DNA of 64,000 nucleotides from Chelydra serpentina (GCA_037349315.1 JBAIAC010000160.1:169001-233000); one strand, 5' to 3'; counted from the stretch's first letter, positions 40,369-56,204 are shown. The notes: generated by a model from the sequence alone, not told the origin. Numbers and translations: made by a program.

Positions 40369-41417
40369 TAAATATCCGATCCTTTAACAAAAAAATGTGC
40401 ATATCCATTTCCATTCTGTTCAGGATTCCCCTGAATGGGGATGCCTGAAATGGATGGAAACACTCAACGTTTTCCGGTGCAAATCCATAAAAACCTGGCA
40501 AACACGTCCCTCGGTGCATCTATACTGTGATAACAGCCCGGCTGGCCTGGATCATCTGACTTGGACGTCTCGGTCTCTGGTTGTGGGGGCTAAAAACTGT
40601 AGTGTGGACATTGGGCTGAGACTGGAGCCCGGCCTCGGAGACCCTCACCCCTCATGGGATCTCAGAGGCTGGGCTCAAGCACAAGTGTCTACACTGTAAT
40701 TTTATAGCCCTGCAGCACAAGCCCCACAAGCCTGGATCAGCTGAGCCAGGGTTTGAGAACAGTGACTTGGGTGTGTTAATGGCAGTGTAGACGTAACGCT
40801 AGGCTATGTCCACACTGCAATGAACACCCAGGGCTGCCCCGTGCCAGCTCAGGCTCCCAGGGCTGGGCTGTGGGGTGGTAAATTTGCAGTGTAGACATCT
40901 CGGCTCAGGCTCAGTACCGGGCTCTGCGACCCCACGAGGTTGGGAGGGAGTTTAGCAAGCGACAAAGGGAAATCGGCCGTGGAGTATTACCCTGGGCTCA
41001 CTGGCAGTTCCCCATTGGTCTGTCTGCTTTGGGGCAGGGACCATAACACGTCCTGCTGCATTCGTTATTTCAAAGTGTGGTTTAGGATTTTCAGTCTCAG
41101 ACACGGTGCACAAAGCAGGACTCCACCCTGGACGTAACTCAAATGAGCTGCCCACAGATTCTGGCAGCGACAACGAGGCATTTGGTGTGAGAGTCAGACC
41201 TGCCCCTGTCCCAGAGGGAGGGGTCGTCTGGGAGGGGCCTGGAACACGGACCTGTGGGCTCTTAACTCCCAAACTTTCAGTAACTCTGTTATCAGTGCCT
41301 GGGAGTGTAATTTAAACCATAAAAACAGCCACACTGGGCTAGACCAAAGGCCCATCTAGCTCTGTATCTTCTCTTCTGACAGTAGCCAATGCCAGGTGCA
41401 CCAAAAGCCACTCAACA
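40369..41417. repeat. DNA-transposon-like sequence and Thr-cassette flank
   Basis: 40560-40930 has mirrored wording (ggctatgtccacactgcaat) matching 18530-18690 inverted. 40975-41412 is the Thr flank with a minus-strand CR1 3' fragment at 41322-41412. Confidence 0.65.
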
Positions 41418-41491
41418 AGGCACCACTGGGAGTTGAACCCAGGATCTCCTGTTTACAAAACAGGTGCATTAACCAGTTAAGCCATGGTGCC
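41418..41491 (-). tRNA. tRNA-Thr (TGT)
   Basis: Acceptor GGCACCA/TGGTGCC, stem CCTGT/ACAGG, loop TTTGTAA and T arm CTGGG-TTCAACT-CCCAG are all paired. TTTT follows on this strand. It is the best of three Thr copies. Confidence 0.9.
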
Positions 41492-42757
41492 TGCCTGCTC
41501 AGGCATGTAAAAAACACACGACGTTCCCTCGGTCACCAGCCTGGCGACAAAACTGCCTCTATTTGCGACAAAATAAACCCACCTCAACGAGAGGCCTGGA
41601 GCTTTTTGCAGCAAACTGAGAGTGACCAAGTGTCAGTGTAGACGCTGCTGGTCATTATATCACCAGAACTGGCCTCCACCAGTATCCCACAATGCCCGCC
41701 GGGAACTCCCTGCCCTGCGATCCTGCTCCAGAGGCTGGGCCCTCCCCTTTCATCGCTCCGGGAAGTTCTGACGGCTGAGCCTGCTGCTCTGCTCCGGCAG
41801 CAAGGAGCAAATCACTGCCGGGGGATGCTGCTCCCCCGCACAGCGACCACGGAGATGGGGGGCGGAAGCTCCTTACAGTGGGGGAGCCACCGGCATCTAA
41901 ACTCACCCCATGACACCCCTTTCCTCTAAGGACCTGCACTCACACCTCCCCTTCTCCCTGGGGCCCCAACCCTACACCGCCCCGTCTCCCTGAGGCTCCA
42001 TCCCACCCTGTTCCCCCAAGGCCACAAACACAGAATGCCTCTTCTCGTCAGGCCTCCGTCCTGTTCCCCCCTCCACTGTTCGTCCTTACGGCTGGTAACC
42101 CCCCTGTTCCGGCCCCTGACACAGAGCCAGGCAGGCAGCAGCGTGTGTGTGTGTGTGAGAGAGAGAGGGAGAGACACTGCTGTGCTGTGCTGAGCTGAAC
42201 CAGTGAGGGAAGCGGGGGCTGATGTCAGGGGTGTTCCCCTCCCCTTGCTTCAGGACTGGGGTGTCCCCCTCCCCCTGCCTGAGGACTGGTTGGTTCCAGC
42301 AGCTGTCTGAGCTTAGACACAGTGTGCCAGCACACTCTCTCTTCCCCAACGCACAGACGGGCTCTCCACACACACACACTTCAGTGGAGAAGCAGCTGGC
42401 AATCTAGTAGGCTGCCCATGGAACAATGGGACAGAGAAACCTGCATCATGTGATGCTGCACCGGCCTATGAGCCATTGCAAACCCCTCCCAAAGCCCCCT
42501 GCGGCCAGTTGCACAGTGCGATAGCTACCCACAGTGCACTGCTCTTTGGGGCGTTTCAAGGGCTGCTGGCGTGGATGCGTTCTGGTGACACAAGCAGCAT
42601 AGTGTGGACATGCAACAGCAGTTTAATTAAAACACTTTAACTAAAGTGGCATAACTCAGCAGTGTGGACACAGCCTGAGAGTGAGATGAGACAAGACCTA
42701 GCTCCGCTTGACACCAAGGATGCTCAGGTACTGAAACTAAAGAACCACAAGTTCCTC
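41492..42757. repeat. Transposon-like repeats; no gene seen
   Basis: 41500-42130 parallels 27310-28050. 42470-42690 corresponds to 32325-32460 inverted. A GT/GA microsatellite lies at 42142-42174. Confidence 0.6.
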
Positions 42758-42839
42758 CGTAGTTGACAGGATTTGAACCTGCACAGGGAGATCCCAATGG
42801 AGTTCAACTCCCTCACCTTAACCACTCAGCCACAACTAC
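42758..42839 (-). tRNA. tRNA-Ser (TGA)
   Basis: 82 nt, acceptor GTAGTTG/CAACTAC paired, T arm CAGG-TTCAAAT-CCTG. The anticodon arm is AGGGA-GTTGAAC-TCCAT, giving TGA with one stem mismatch and an unusual G32. It shares its flank with the AGA copy at 32161. Confidence 0.72.
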
Positions 42840-43471
42840 TTGACTGACACAGGTATCTCATGCCACATCTACTTCTGTTCTCATTGAGTGATCATTTCCC
42901 CTTGTTTGCTCACACCAGCTTCCACAACAGACGCACTGCTGTGCAGTTGTGTAAGTGTGTCCGTGACTGAACAGCAAGAATTTCTGCTCATTTCCCTTCT
43001 GGCTGGAGCATGATGAGAGTGTGTTTGTGGTTAATGAGGTTGCTGTAGATTGTTGTCCATTTCCTGCCTTGATAATTCAGACAGTCCCTTTCCCGTCATA
43101 TCCCCAGTACATCAGTGACTGCAATAGCAGGGGCAGGTTTTCTCTGGGGTACTGACCTTTGGCAGGGGGTTGGTGGCTCCTTTCTTTCCTCACCCTGGAG
43201 TGAACTCAGCTTTTTATTCCATGCTTAACCTTTCAAGGTTGAAGAAAGCGGAGAGCGAATATCTCACTGTCCGGGCTGAAGGTGGCCACGTCCCCTCTCT
43301 CTAACCAATGTCATTGCAGGAGAGGAGGTTGCAATGGAATCGAATGCCCTGGCTCAGACAAGAGACACAGGGAGGTTTTGCTGTTCATGGATCTGTGCAA
43401 AGGATATTCTGTCTCTGTGTGAAACTGGGGAGGGGAATGAAACACCCACACGGTGGGGCAATGCCCTAAGG
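42840..43471. repeat. Ser cassette flank, inverted
   Basis: Reverse complement of 17600-18134 type sequence. It ends at the hAT-like insert. Confidence 0.75.
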
Positions 43472-44071
43472 CAGTGATTTGGAAATTGCGGGTTGAGACC
43501 CAGCACTGCTCTGTGGAATTTCAGGCATTGGTTCACGGCGGCTCTGGTCAGCACCATTGACCAGGCTGTTAAAACTCCCATCAGTGGTGCTGTCCGGCTA
43601 AGGCAGGCTAGTCCCGATCTGTTCTGACATCGCTCTGCGCCCCGGAAGTGGCCAGCAGCAGTCCGGCTCCTAGGCGGAGGGGCCAGGGGGCTCTGTGCGC
43701 TGTCCCCACCACAAGCGCCGGCACCGCACTCCCATTGGCCAGTTCCCAGCCAATCCGAGCTGGGGTGGGATTTGCCTGTGGGCGAGAGCTGCGTGGAGCC
43801 ACTTACGTGCCTCCGCCTAGGAACCGGGCTGCTGCTGGCCACTTCTGGGGCGCAGCATGGACCACAGTGCCAGGGCAGGCAGGAAGCCGATCCTTGAACC
43901 CCCGCTGCGCCACTGACCCGGAGCCACCTGAGGCAACCCAGTGCCCCTGCCCCAATCCCCTCCCCTGCGCTCCTCTCCTCTTCGTTCCTTGGTGCCGGCC
44001 CTGACAGCGGGCACACAGAAATGCCCCGACAGGTGCCCTGGCACCCATGGGCACCGCGTTGGGGACCACTG
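43472..44071. mobile_element. hAT-like non-autonomous element, about 600 bp
   Basis: It starts CAGTGATTTGG and ends CCACTG, with an interior containing actcccattggccagttccc, a hairpin word also seen at 39.37 kb. It lies between a Ser cassette and the zinc-finger exon and marks the 3' limit of readable finger sequence. Confidence 0.6.
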
Positions 44072-44536
<465 letters not shown>

Positions 44537-44944
44537 CTGATGGGAGACGGAGAGAATCCAGACATAGGTCACTCCCTGTGCCGGAGAGAAAGGAAATCTC
44601 AGAGAGAGGAATGGAAAAAGGGATGAACAAACCAAAATATGTGCGGGAGAGACCAAACCTATCAGGAGCTGATTTTCCCTAAAACGTCCCTTCCTTTCTC
44701 TCCTCTGGGGATCAGCTCTGGGTCCGAATCTCACCAGAAATCTCAGGGGACAGTGAGATTGGGGCAGGACCTGCTGTCAGTTGTCAGTCAGGATAGGTGG
44801 GAAGCATGAGTGACATCTGCCTAACGATTCCACATCTGCAGGGAACAATCCTGAACTTGGAGAGCTCACAAGGTCTTTGTAGGGCATCCCAAATGCTTCC
44901 TGTATTCATGGACAGTTTTTGAGTCGGTTTAACCAATTCCCTAC
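44537..44944. other. Intron between KRAB-B and finger exon
   Basis: No other feature is seen. The distance of about 410 bp is compact. Confidence 0.6.
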
Positions 44945-45058
44945 CTGTGCAGGCAGCTCTCGGGAGCACTTCTTTCTCAGAGCCCTGGAGGTCTGGGACC
45001 CACGGCTCTTCCCCTCATTCCAGCTGCGAGATCACATCAGGTTTGGAAACTGGAAACC
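44945..45058 (-). pseudogene. KRAB-B exon with premature stop
   Basis: 114 bp between a cag acceptor (45059-45061) and a gtaggg donor. It reads GFPVSKPDVISQLE, then TGA where CGA (Arg) is usual, then GEEPWVPDLQGSE. Entry and exit phases fit the KRAB-A exon (ending phase 1) and the finger exon. The single C-to-T change at a CpG position would truncate the protein before its fingers. Confidence 0.88.
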
Positions 45059-45541
45059 CTGCTCAAGGCAAAGAAAACAAGGGAGGTCAGTGTAATTTGT
45101 TGGATACTTGTCACAAGGAATATTCCATGGTTTTAACCCCTGCTCATTTTTAAGTAGTAATATCCCAAGGCCATCTTCCTTGACTTAAAGTGGCAGGAGA
45201 GTTGTTATTATTATAAATCATATTCATTACCTTTGTGCCTAAGGACCAAGTAAGAAGTGGGTCCCCATTGTGCTAGGCAAGGTACAAACCCAGAATAGTA
45301 GATGGCCCATGCCCTGAAGAATTTACAATCTAAATAGACAAGACAGACACAGAATGGGGGAAGAGGTAGAACCCACCAGCAGAGTGAACTATGTGGAGGC
45401 AGAGTGACAGATCTGATGAACACAGGCATATCTCTTGAAACTATTGTATTTAATGGTATGACTAGGGCCAGTGTTTTCTGGAAATTGCCGCTTTTACTGC
45501 ATTTTTTACTGGAATTACTCTTCATTTCTGGAATCACCCTT
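45059..45541. other. Intron sequence with an old repeat
   Basis: 45245-45360 (ccccattgtgctaggcaagg, aatttacaatctaaatagac) is an old interspersed repeat of amniotes. No gene. Confidence 0.5.
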
Positions 45542-46040
45542 TGTCACGGCGTATAGGGGAGTCCGGCCCTGCACCCCTCTTCCCCGGATTCACTGGGAGT
45601 CTCAGCCAGCCAGTAGAACAGAAGGTTTATTAGAGATGCCAGGAACACAGTCCAACCAGAGCTTGTCAGTACATCCAGGACCCCTCAGCCGGGTCCATCC
45701 GGGGGGCAGGGCCTGGGGGCTCCCTGCATTTCGCCCCACAGCTCCAAATGGGGCAGGGAGGCCAGACCCTGTCTGCCCCCCTCCCCTCCTCTTCCCAAGC
45801 CAGCTCGAAACTGAAAACACACAGACAAAAGCTCCAGGAGGCTCTTCCCCTCCCCCCGGGGCTCCTCCTCTCGCCTTTTGTCCATTCTCCCAGCCAAAGG
45901 TGTCACCTCCCAACCCCCGTCCTGGCTCATGTTACAGCCCCAGGTAAAGTCTCCCTTTCCTAATGCAATGCCGCAGGTCCCAGGGAACCTCCCCCACAAA
46001 CCTCCCAGGTTGAATCCACCTCACTCTCTACTCCGTCACA
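45542..46040 (-). mobile_element. LTR with 5-bp target duplication
   Basis: TGTCACGGCG to CTCCGTCACA, flanked by CCCTT at 45537-45541 and 46041-46045. It lies in the intron between KRAB-A and KRAB-B. Confidence 0.82.
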
Positions 46041-47713
46041 CCCTTCATATCCGGAATTGCTGAACAGAGGGTGGGTGGGGCATGTAGGGTCACAACCCCC
46101 CAGATTTCTGCCCAGAGACACCCGACTCATCCCCAGGGTGCGGGGCAGAGGTGATGTGTGGGCAGGGCACACAGGGTCACGCCGCCCCGAGATTTCTGCC
46201 TGGGGACACCTGACTCCTCCCCAGGGCACAGGGCAGAGGCTGGGGACTGGCTGCGGTTGAGACTTGCTGCTAATTTCTTCCCTCCTCATGCAAGTCTGGG
46301 TTCAGCAAAACCACTGTGCAGCTTCCCCTGGGCAGGTAGGGGAACCCTGCCCAGGGGAACCTTGAAAGGGGGACGCCAGGCTCCCACATCATGCTGCAGA
46401 GCAGACGGCGCTCGCAGCTGCTCTCGGCTGCGTCCACAGCCCCTCTCCCCTGCTCATCTCCCCTGCGCACAGCGGGTTCATGCCCCGTCTCCCCAGCACA
46501 CAGCCAGCTCTAGGCTCTCAATGCCCAGTGTCTGGGCCCCACCTCCCCCACACGGCTGGCTCCTGTCCCCTCCCCCCAATGCACTTTCAGGCTGTAAAGG
46601 ATTATATATTGCTCCTGTTTGTCAATTACTCTGATTTCATTGCCAGCAAACACTGGCCCTAGTTCTGACTGTTATCGGTATCTTTGAGCCAGCCCTTGAG
46701 AGCATGAATACTTCACAGACTATGATGCTGAAATGGGCCAGATGATACCGGGCAGGGCTGAGGGATGGGTTTCCTGTGCAATCTGGTGTCACTAAGGGGT
46801 AACGAATGCCAGATCTCAAGGCTGGTTATGCAGATCTCCAGCTTTTGAAGCTTTGTCCCACGCAGAAAGGGGCAGTGACTGATTTTACCTCTTTTGGGAG
46901 ACTGAAGACAGACTTCTTGGGGAGAAACACCTGAGTTTGAGCTGACTGAGAGGGGTCTTTTGGGGCTACAAACTGTCATGACCTGATAACCAAGAGGTAA
47001 GCTTTTAAGGAAGGTTTTAATACACTTTGGAAACGATCAGGGTTTCCCAAGTGGACTGATGAGGGGACTGATGGTAAATACGCATTTAGATGCTTTTCTT
47101 GTTTTATATCTTTTCCCCATAAGGCACACGGACACAGTCATGGATCCATAGGATCTGTGCAATGCCCTGGCTTTTAACCAGTCCTTGGGAGGTGCCCCTT
47201 GAGTGCACTAGACCCTCCAAGAGTTCCCACTCTGTCCCTCTGTGCTCAGGATATTGGGGTTCAGCTTCTGCAGGAAACCAGGACTGAAAAAGTCAATAAC
47301 GGCAGAATTTGGAATTTCAGAAGAGCACAAGCCAAACTGGTGAGTCAATGACATGGAAATGCAGACGTGCTGCGAGACTAAATCCCTTTGAACTGCTAGA
47401 GGGTTTCCTGAATCTGCTGTCACTGTAAAAAGTTGTCCCAAGGGGATATGCTGTGGCCATTGAACCAGAACAATACCCTTGAATTTGAGATTGAGCCCGA
47501 CCTCTCAGACAATGTGTGTTGTGCATTTTGCTTCCATTCTGCAGATGTTCTTCTTGGAAGTTTTGCCATTGGATTCCAAAGTGTTGGGTCACAAAACATT
47601 AATATTTTAAAGTGCCCTAAAATCCACACGCATGCTGTGACTGGGATATGAAGAGAAGTGCATGTGGAACTTGGGGGACCAAGTATCCCTCATTTCCGTG
47701 CTGAGTGTTTTGG
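46041..47713. other. Intronic sequence; no gene seen
   Basis: A unit of about 90 bp is tandemly duplicated at 46072-46255 (gggtcac..cagatttctgcc). The rest, including 46660-47700, is low in repeats and holds no recognised exon. Confidence 0.5.
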
Positions 47714-47890
47714 TTCATAGAATATCAGGGTTGGAAGGGACCTTAGGAGGTCATCTAGTCCAACCCCCTGCTCAAAGCAGGACCAATCCCCAATTTTTGC
47801 CCCAGATCCCCAAATGGCCCCCTCAAGGATTGAACTCACAACCCTGGGTTTAGCAGGCCAATGCTCAAACCACTGAGCTATCCCTCCCCC
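47714..47890 (-). mobile_element. Turtle tRNA-headed SINE with CR1-like tail
   Basis: Full head, body and tail. The copy is very similar to 57850-58029. Confidence 0.88.
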
Positions 47891-48150
47891 CTTTGTATCG
47901 GTGAAGGTGCACAAGGGTGTGTACTTGTCACAGAGATTGTCAGCAGTCTGGTGGCATATGCGCTAGTTGTCTCCGGGATTCAGCGAGGGCTCAGTGAAGG
48001 GAATGACTCCGAAGGAATCCTCGGGGTGAGGAAAAGGGAGTTGTCATGTTGCTAGTCTGAGCCGGTCTGTGTGGAGTCAGGGTTTCAGTGCCGGCCAGGT
48101 GCCGGACGCGTCTGTTCCCTACACGGGACATAGATCCAAGTTTTGCCTTA

Positions 48151-50764
<2,614 letters not shown>

Positions 50765-50887
50765 TAGGGTGACCAGATGTCCCGATTTTATAGGGACAGT
50801 CCTGATTTTGGGGTCTTTTTCTTATATAGGCTCCTATTACCCCCCACCCCCGTCCCAATTTTTCACATTTGTTGTCTGGTCACCCTA
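50765..50887. mobile_element. hAT-like MITE with partial second copy
   Basis: TAGGGTGACC to GGTCACCCTA. A short TG repeat and a fragment of a second right end (50938-50970) follow. The right arm of the inverted repeat lacks the insertion, so it came after the arm duplication. Confidence 0.8.
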
Positions 50888-51072
50888 GTGTGCGTGTGTG
50901 TGTGCACTATTTGCATCCTTGTGCCACTTCCCTCTCAAATTTTTCACACTTGCTGTCTGGTCATCCTAGCTGCAACCTCCAAACCAGACAGTGCAAACGT
51001 TCCCATCTCCGGTGTATTTGCTGTCCCTCTTCCTCCCGCAGGAACCCACCAGCAACCCCCGATAATCCCTAC

Positions 51073-51150
51073 CTGGACTGGTTCCTCTGCAGCCATGTCT
51101 CTCCCCTGTCCCATGGGAGGACGGGATGAACTGGAGCAAAACACGGACAT
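51073..51150 (-). pseudogene. First coding exon of the left KRAB gene
   Basis: ATG at 51150, 26 codons, MSVFCSSSSRPPMG to MAAEEPVQ, then a gtaggg donor in phase 0, which matches KRAB-A. The paralogue at 57454 has 27 codons. The exon is intact, but it is called a pseudogene exon because of the stop in KRAB-B. Confidence 0.82.
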
Positions 51151-52430
51151 TATTCTGCAGCCTGGCAGGGTGAGAAGGGCAGGTGTGGAGGTTTCAGAAC
51201 AGGCTTTAATTTCACAGCACGATTGCCCCAGGCTTTTTCCCTGCAGACAGACACCCTAGAGTCTGCCATGCTGAGAAAATGCTCGATCTCTTTATTACAG
51301 TGGAGACCTGGCCCCTCCTGCCAGGCTAAACCCACAGAGACATTTTAAACCTCTTTTCTCCCTCCCCCCATTCTGTAACAAAGCATCTGAACACAATGCT
51401 AGAAAAAAGCAGAGCCAAAGTATTTACTGTGGGGGACTCCCTTGGACACTGACCCCACGGCAGCCACATCCCAGTAGGAGGGATATGGAGTCAGGAACTG
51501 GGTTTTCCTCTGTTTGAGCCTCATCTTTTCCACAGGAAAATGATTTTACCTAGGGTGCAGTAATACATCTGTCTGGGCAGATTAGAGATCTGGAAATCTC
51601 TCTCAAAACTCTTCTCTCCCATGGCTCCTTTCAGTCTCTCTTTCTCCTTTTCCCTGTCCCCTCTCCCTGCCCGTCTGGTAGGAAAGTCCCATTCCTGGGT
51701 TGTTTGCTCCCCCAAGGCTGGATTTGCTCCTGCAATTGCTAATGGGATGAGAAATGAGGGGGGAGGGTCTGTTTGTGTAGAGTCATTTTAAGGCCAGATC
51801 CCAGCATTTTCCCCTCATTTCTTCCAGTTAGCTGGAATCTCTGGCTCAGAATTTAGTATTAACAGGGCTCAGGGCTGCCCGAGGGGGCTGGTGCCAGCTG
51901 GAGAAAGTCATCACCTGGGCCGGGCAGAGAAGAAGGTTTAATTAAGGTCACTTCCCAGCACAGACCCCGCTGGGGGAGCAGCAGCTGCTAAGCCTGGTCG
52001 CCCAGATCACGATGGAGGCTGCAGCGTCTGACCCAGGAAGCTGAACCCCAATATCCTGAGCAGAGAGGGACAGGGCGTTGGAGCAGCCTTCCCTCCTTGA
52101 GCTCTCTGGGGGGAGCAGCTAATGAGAGCCCCTCCTCACAGGGGGAATTGCTGATCTCATTTGCCCCACTGTCCATCTGGAGTCACTCCTCGTCTGTCCA
52201 GGCAGTGACTCTGGATTAACAGTGGTGTCCGTGACACCAGGTTTCAGGAAGAACGAGTCCAGAGCGCTGTGGGAGAGACGGTTGTGGGGCAGAGCGAACC
52301 CCCTTCCCCCCTCCCGCACCCCCAGATCTAAGACAAGGACTCGGGGGATGAATTTTCCCAATGGAACCGGACGTTTCCGTAGTTTTCCAGAGGGGAGAAA
52401 AGCAGAATCGGTGAGGTCACATTCCCAGCC
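51151..52430. other. 5' intron/UTR part of the left arm; no other gene seen
   Basis: Pairs with 56205-57450. 51185-51440 also has a relative at 29.1 kb. Spliced 5' UTR exons cannot be located by eye. Confidence 0.55.
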
Positions 52431-52910
52431 CCCCAGCCAGGGGCCCCAGACCCCCCCCAGAGCCCAGACCCCGAGCCAGGGGCCCCAGACCCCCCCCCAG
52501 AGCCCAGACCCCCAGCCAGGGGCCCCAGACCCCCCCCAGAGCCCAGACCCCGAGCCAGGGGCCCCAGACCCCCCCCCAGAGCCCAGACCCCCAGCCAGGG
52601 GCCCCAGACCCCCCCCAGAGCCCAGACCCCGAGCCAGGGGCCCCAGACCCTCCCCAGACCCCGAGCCAGGGGCCCCAGACCCCCCCCCAGAGCCCAGACC
52701 CCCAGCCAGGGGCCCCAGACCCCCCCCCAGAGCCCAGAACCCCAGCCAGGGGCCCCAGACCCCCCCTCAGAGCCCAGAGCCCGAGCCAGGGGCCCCAGAC
52801 CCCCCCCCCAGAGCCCAGACCCCCAGCCAGGGGACCCAGACCCCCCCCAGAGTCCAGACCCCCAGCCAGGGGCCCCAGACCCCCCCATAGCCCAGCCCCC
52901 AGCCAGGGGC
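52431..52910. repeat. 40-bp C-rich minisatellite, about 12 units
   Basis: Unit of about 40 bp: agccaggggccccagacccc plus a run of C and agagcccagaccc. It lies just inside the left arm and is absent inside the right arm. The open frames across it are compositional. Confidence 0.93.
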
Positions 52911-53039
52911 CCCCCAGAGATTCCCTGGGACCGAGTCCCTAGAGTCCCTGGCCAGTGACCCCAGAGCCCCCCCGAGCCCCACCCCCCCAGTGAGAACCGC
53001 CCATGGGGGGAGGGGGAGACAATGGGGTGCGGGGGGGGA

Positions 53040-53430
53040 CACACCCTAGGTGCGGCTCGTGGCTCCCCAGGGAGCAGCAGTAGCGGGAGGAGCTCTGCAT
53101 CTGCGCATGCGCGACCCCCGCCCGATCTGCGCATGCCCAGCGGCGGGAGATACAAACCGCTCCAACGGCTCCGCGAGAGGCTCCAACGGCCGCGCACGAG
53201 CCGGGCAGAGCCGCAGCGCCCCGCGCGCGTTCGAAGCTCGGCTCGTCCGCCCCCTGCTCGACGTCACTTCCGGTCCCGGGAGAGTCCGGAACTACATCTC
53301 CCAGCCTGCCCCGGGGCCGCTGCTGCGCTCTCCCGCCCCGGCAAGGGAGGGTTTCAGCAGGTGAAATTGCGCATGCTCGTTGCGAGCCCAGGTGTGGGTG
53401 GGAGAACAAAGCCCAGAGGCGGGTGAGTGA
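53040..53430. promoter_or_regulatory. CpG-island core promoter, probably bidirectional
   Basis: Dense CpG. NRF1-like TGCGCATGCGC at 53102-53112 and two related TGCGCATGC words near 53128 and 53368. CACTTCCGG (ETS) at 53265-53273 overlaps GACGTCA. ACTACATCTCCCAG at 53291-53304 fits the ZNF143-type motif. No TATA box is obvious. It lies near the centre of the inverted repeat, with KRAB genes leaving in both directions. Confidence 0.78.
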
Positions 53431-54235
53431 CAGACCCCGGGGGGCGGGGCGGGAAAGTGACTCTCTGCCGCCCCCCCCCCCCCCCCCCCCGGAACCGGGG
53501 AGAAGCCTCGGAGCTGCCTCAGCCCCCGGGGAGCCGCCGCCGGGATCTGCCCTCCCCGGGACTGGGGGGCGGAGACTGGGGCCGGCGGGGGGGTCCCTGG
53601 GGGGGGAGGAGCCGGAGTTGGGGGGGGGTCATTGGGGGGCCGGGAAATCCCCGGGGGGGGCGGGGAGTTAATTGGCTCCTGTCCCTGTTGGTGCCACTCG
53701 CCCCCCCCCGCATCCCCCCCGGGGCGAGACACTCCGGGGATCCCCCCCCCAGTGATCAGCTCCCCCCCCCCGGGCTCCCCGCCCCCCCAATGGCCATTTC
53801 CCGGCTCCCCGGGGGGGGGGGATTTTCCCGCCGCGATTTGCCCTTGTCCGGGCCGGGGAAGTTGCTGCCCCGGGCTGGGGCTGGGCCGAGGTGCCCGGTC
53901 TCTGCCCGGGCGGGGACGGGGGGAGCACGTGCCCCCCATGGGCACTGCCCGGACCCCGGTGTCCCCAGCCCACCTGCTGCCCCCAAACTGCCCCACCAGC
54001 CCATCCCCCACTGCTGCCCCCAAACTGCCCCACCAGCCCATCCCCCACTGCTGCCCCCTGCCCTGGGCCAGGGTCCCTCCCCCCCCCCCCTCTGAGAGCA
54101 GCTCCCCAAAGGGCTCCCCGCTGCCCTGTGAATGGGGGGGGGGGGACCGGCACTTTGTGTTCATGTGTTGGACAGTCCCGTAAAATCCAGTCACAGCCCC
54201 CCCCCCCTTTCCCTCTAGTTATTTAATAGCAACAT
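53431..54235. other. GC-rich island flank with poly-C runs
   Basis: CpG-rich to about 53960, with C runs at 53470-53490 and elsewhere. A 31-bp unit (ctgcccccaaactgccccaccagcccatccc) is tandemly duplicated near 53980-54050. The open frames here have no domain. Confidence 0.6.
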
Positions 54236-56204
54236 GAAACCCCCCCCCCCGATCTTGGTGTTTCTCTCGTGTGATCAAATATGTAATTTGTGACACATTC
54301 TCTGCAAATCTCAAAGATTGATATAAAATACCCTAAATACTTGCCCCACTTCTCTCTACTTGTCTATTTCTAAGTGAATATGCCCTGAGATTTTCCCCTG
54401 TCGCTCTCCTTATAAAATACTAAAACAATCAGATTTACACCTTTTCTCAGATTCTTAAATATAAATATGGATATAAAATGTTGCCCATTTCCTCTCTCTT
54501 CATGTATCAAATATTGATGTGAAACACTCAGATTTTACCTCCTATCAACCACTGATATAAAATCCCTCTGATTTTCCACTTTCCTGTCTATAATTTGCAA
54601 AAATGGATCCAAAATCCCTCAGATTTCCACCCTTTCTCTTTAATTTCTGAACATTGATCTCAAATCTCAGGATTTCTTTCTTTCAACCTCATTATCAAAT
54701 GTCAATTACAAATCCTTTTGTGTTTGGGGCTGTTCCCCCTGTTTCTAAATCCCAGCAAATTCTCCTTCCTTGGAGGGAACCTGTTGCTCTGAGTCGTTCT
54801 CCATCTTGGATGTTGCAGGGGGTTAAATTTTGCAGTGATCATCTTTCTCCTCTCTCTCCTTTCAGAATCATTTCTTCCCCCCCTTTCTCTCTGTTAAACT
54901 GTTTGCCAATGAAAGAGACCAGCCACCTATTTAATACACATCAAACCCAGAGGCCACCCACTGTTTGGGGATAAATGGCCCACACCTGGTAACAGGAGAG
55001 TTGGCTGGACCTTTTTCTTTTCTCCGTCTGGCACAGGATGAGGAGGTCATTCTGAGGGCAGCGTGGGTCCAGAAGTATCGCAAACCCCATGACAAATGGC
55101 CTCCATGAGGGGTTCCTTCCCGCAGTGCTAAGATGCAGCCACCTCTGGGGTGGATCCATGGTGGCCGTTATTTGCTAGTGACAGGCCATGGACATTTCTT
55201 ACCTGTTTTGGGCCTCCAGGCCTTTCCATTCTCCTGTTTAAAGAAGCGTCCCCCAGGGCTCCCTCTGCCTGTGTCAGGCCAGCAGGGGGCGGTGATAACT
55301 GGTAACCCACTTATCACACACTGTGGGGTAACACTGTTGCTGGGGGCAAGGGGTGTCGCCTGTGTGGGGAGATTGCAGCTGGAGCTGAAGGGGCATTGTG
55401 GTGGGGGGAGGTGTGTGGGTGACTGGGCAGGGGGCACCCTAGTCAGGTTGGTGGCTCTGGAGGTTTGGGGTTTCGGGGGGTGGTTCTGATGTGCCCAGCC
55501 CTGAGGCGATGGGGCTGGAGGTGGGTATCGCTGGGGGCCTGGTGGCTGCAGAACAGCGGGGTGCACATCTCTTGGGGTGCCGGGACAGGGCGCTAGAGGG
55601 TGCCTGGTGCTGTTCCAAGGGCTCTGTTTGGGCTTCCCCCGCTGGCTCCTGGGATCGTTGCCATGCCCAGTGCACAGAGCGGGGCGGGGGGTGGATCTCT
55701 GGCGCTAGGTCAGGGGATGCCGGGCAAGCAGCGTGAGGGGTCCCACTGTAAAGCATCAGGGGATCCCAGGCAAATGGCAGGGCAGATCCTACTGGAGGGC
55801 AGGCGGAGGTCCTAGGAAGGCAGTGGGAGAATCCCAGGTAGGCAGTGAGGGACTGAGTTCCCAGGGGGCGGTCCGTTGGGGGGGTGTCCCTAGCTGCTGG
55901 GGGCTCTTCTTGGGGGGAACCCTTTGGGATTCCCAACCTGGCAGTGATGGTCTGGTGGGGATTCCTGGGCCGGTGGGGCTTTGAGGGGTATCTGGGGTTC
56001 CTGGCCAGGGATTCTGGGGGCCGAGTCCCAGGGATTATCTGGTGGACCCTGGCTGGGGGCTATGGGGAGTGCTACTAACCATGGTCCTTCTCTCTGATCT
56101 ACATGTGCCAATGTCCTGGCTCCAAGCACTGCCCGGCATTCCCCGGCCACCTCCAGTCACTGTGATAACTTTCTATCTACTTACCAAACACTCTTCGTGT
56201 GAAA
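54236..56204. other. Spacer/intron; no gene seen
   Basis: 54240-54900 is A/T-rich with many ataaaat words. 54900-56200 is mixed. No exon, tRNA or family repeat was recognised. Confidence 0.5.

Noticed and set aside
52222..53197. Proline- or glycine-rich frames over the 40-bp repeat
   Set aside because: Compositional. The bases belong to a minisatellite and a CpG island.
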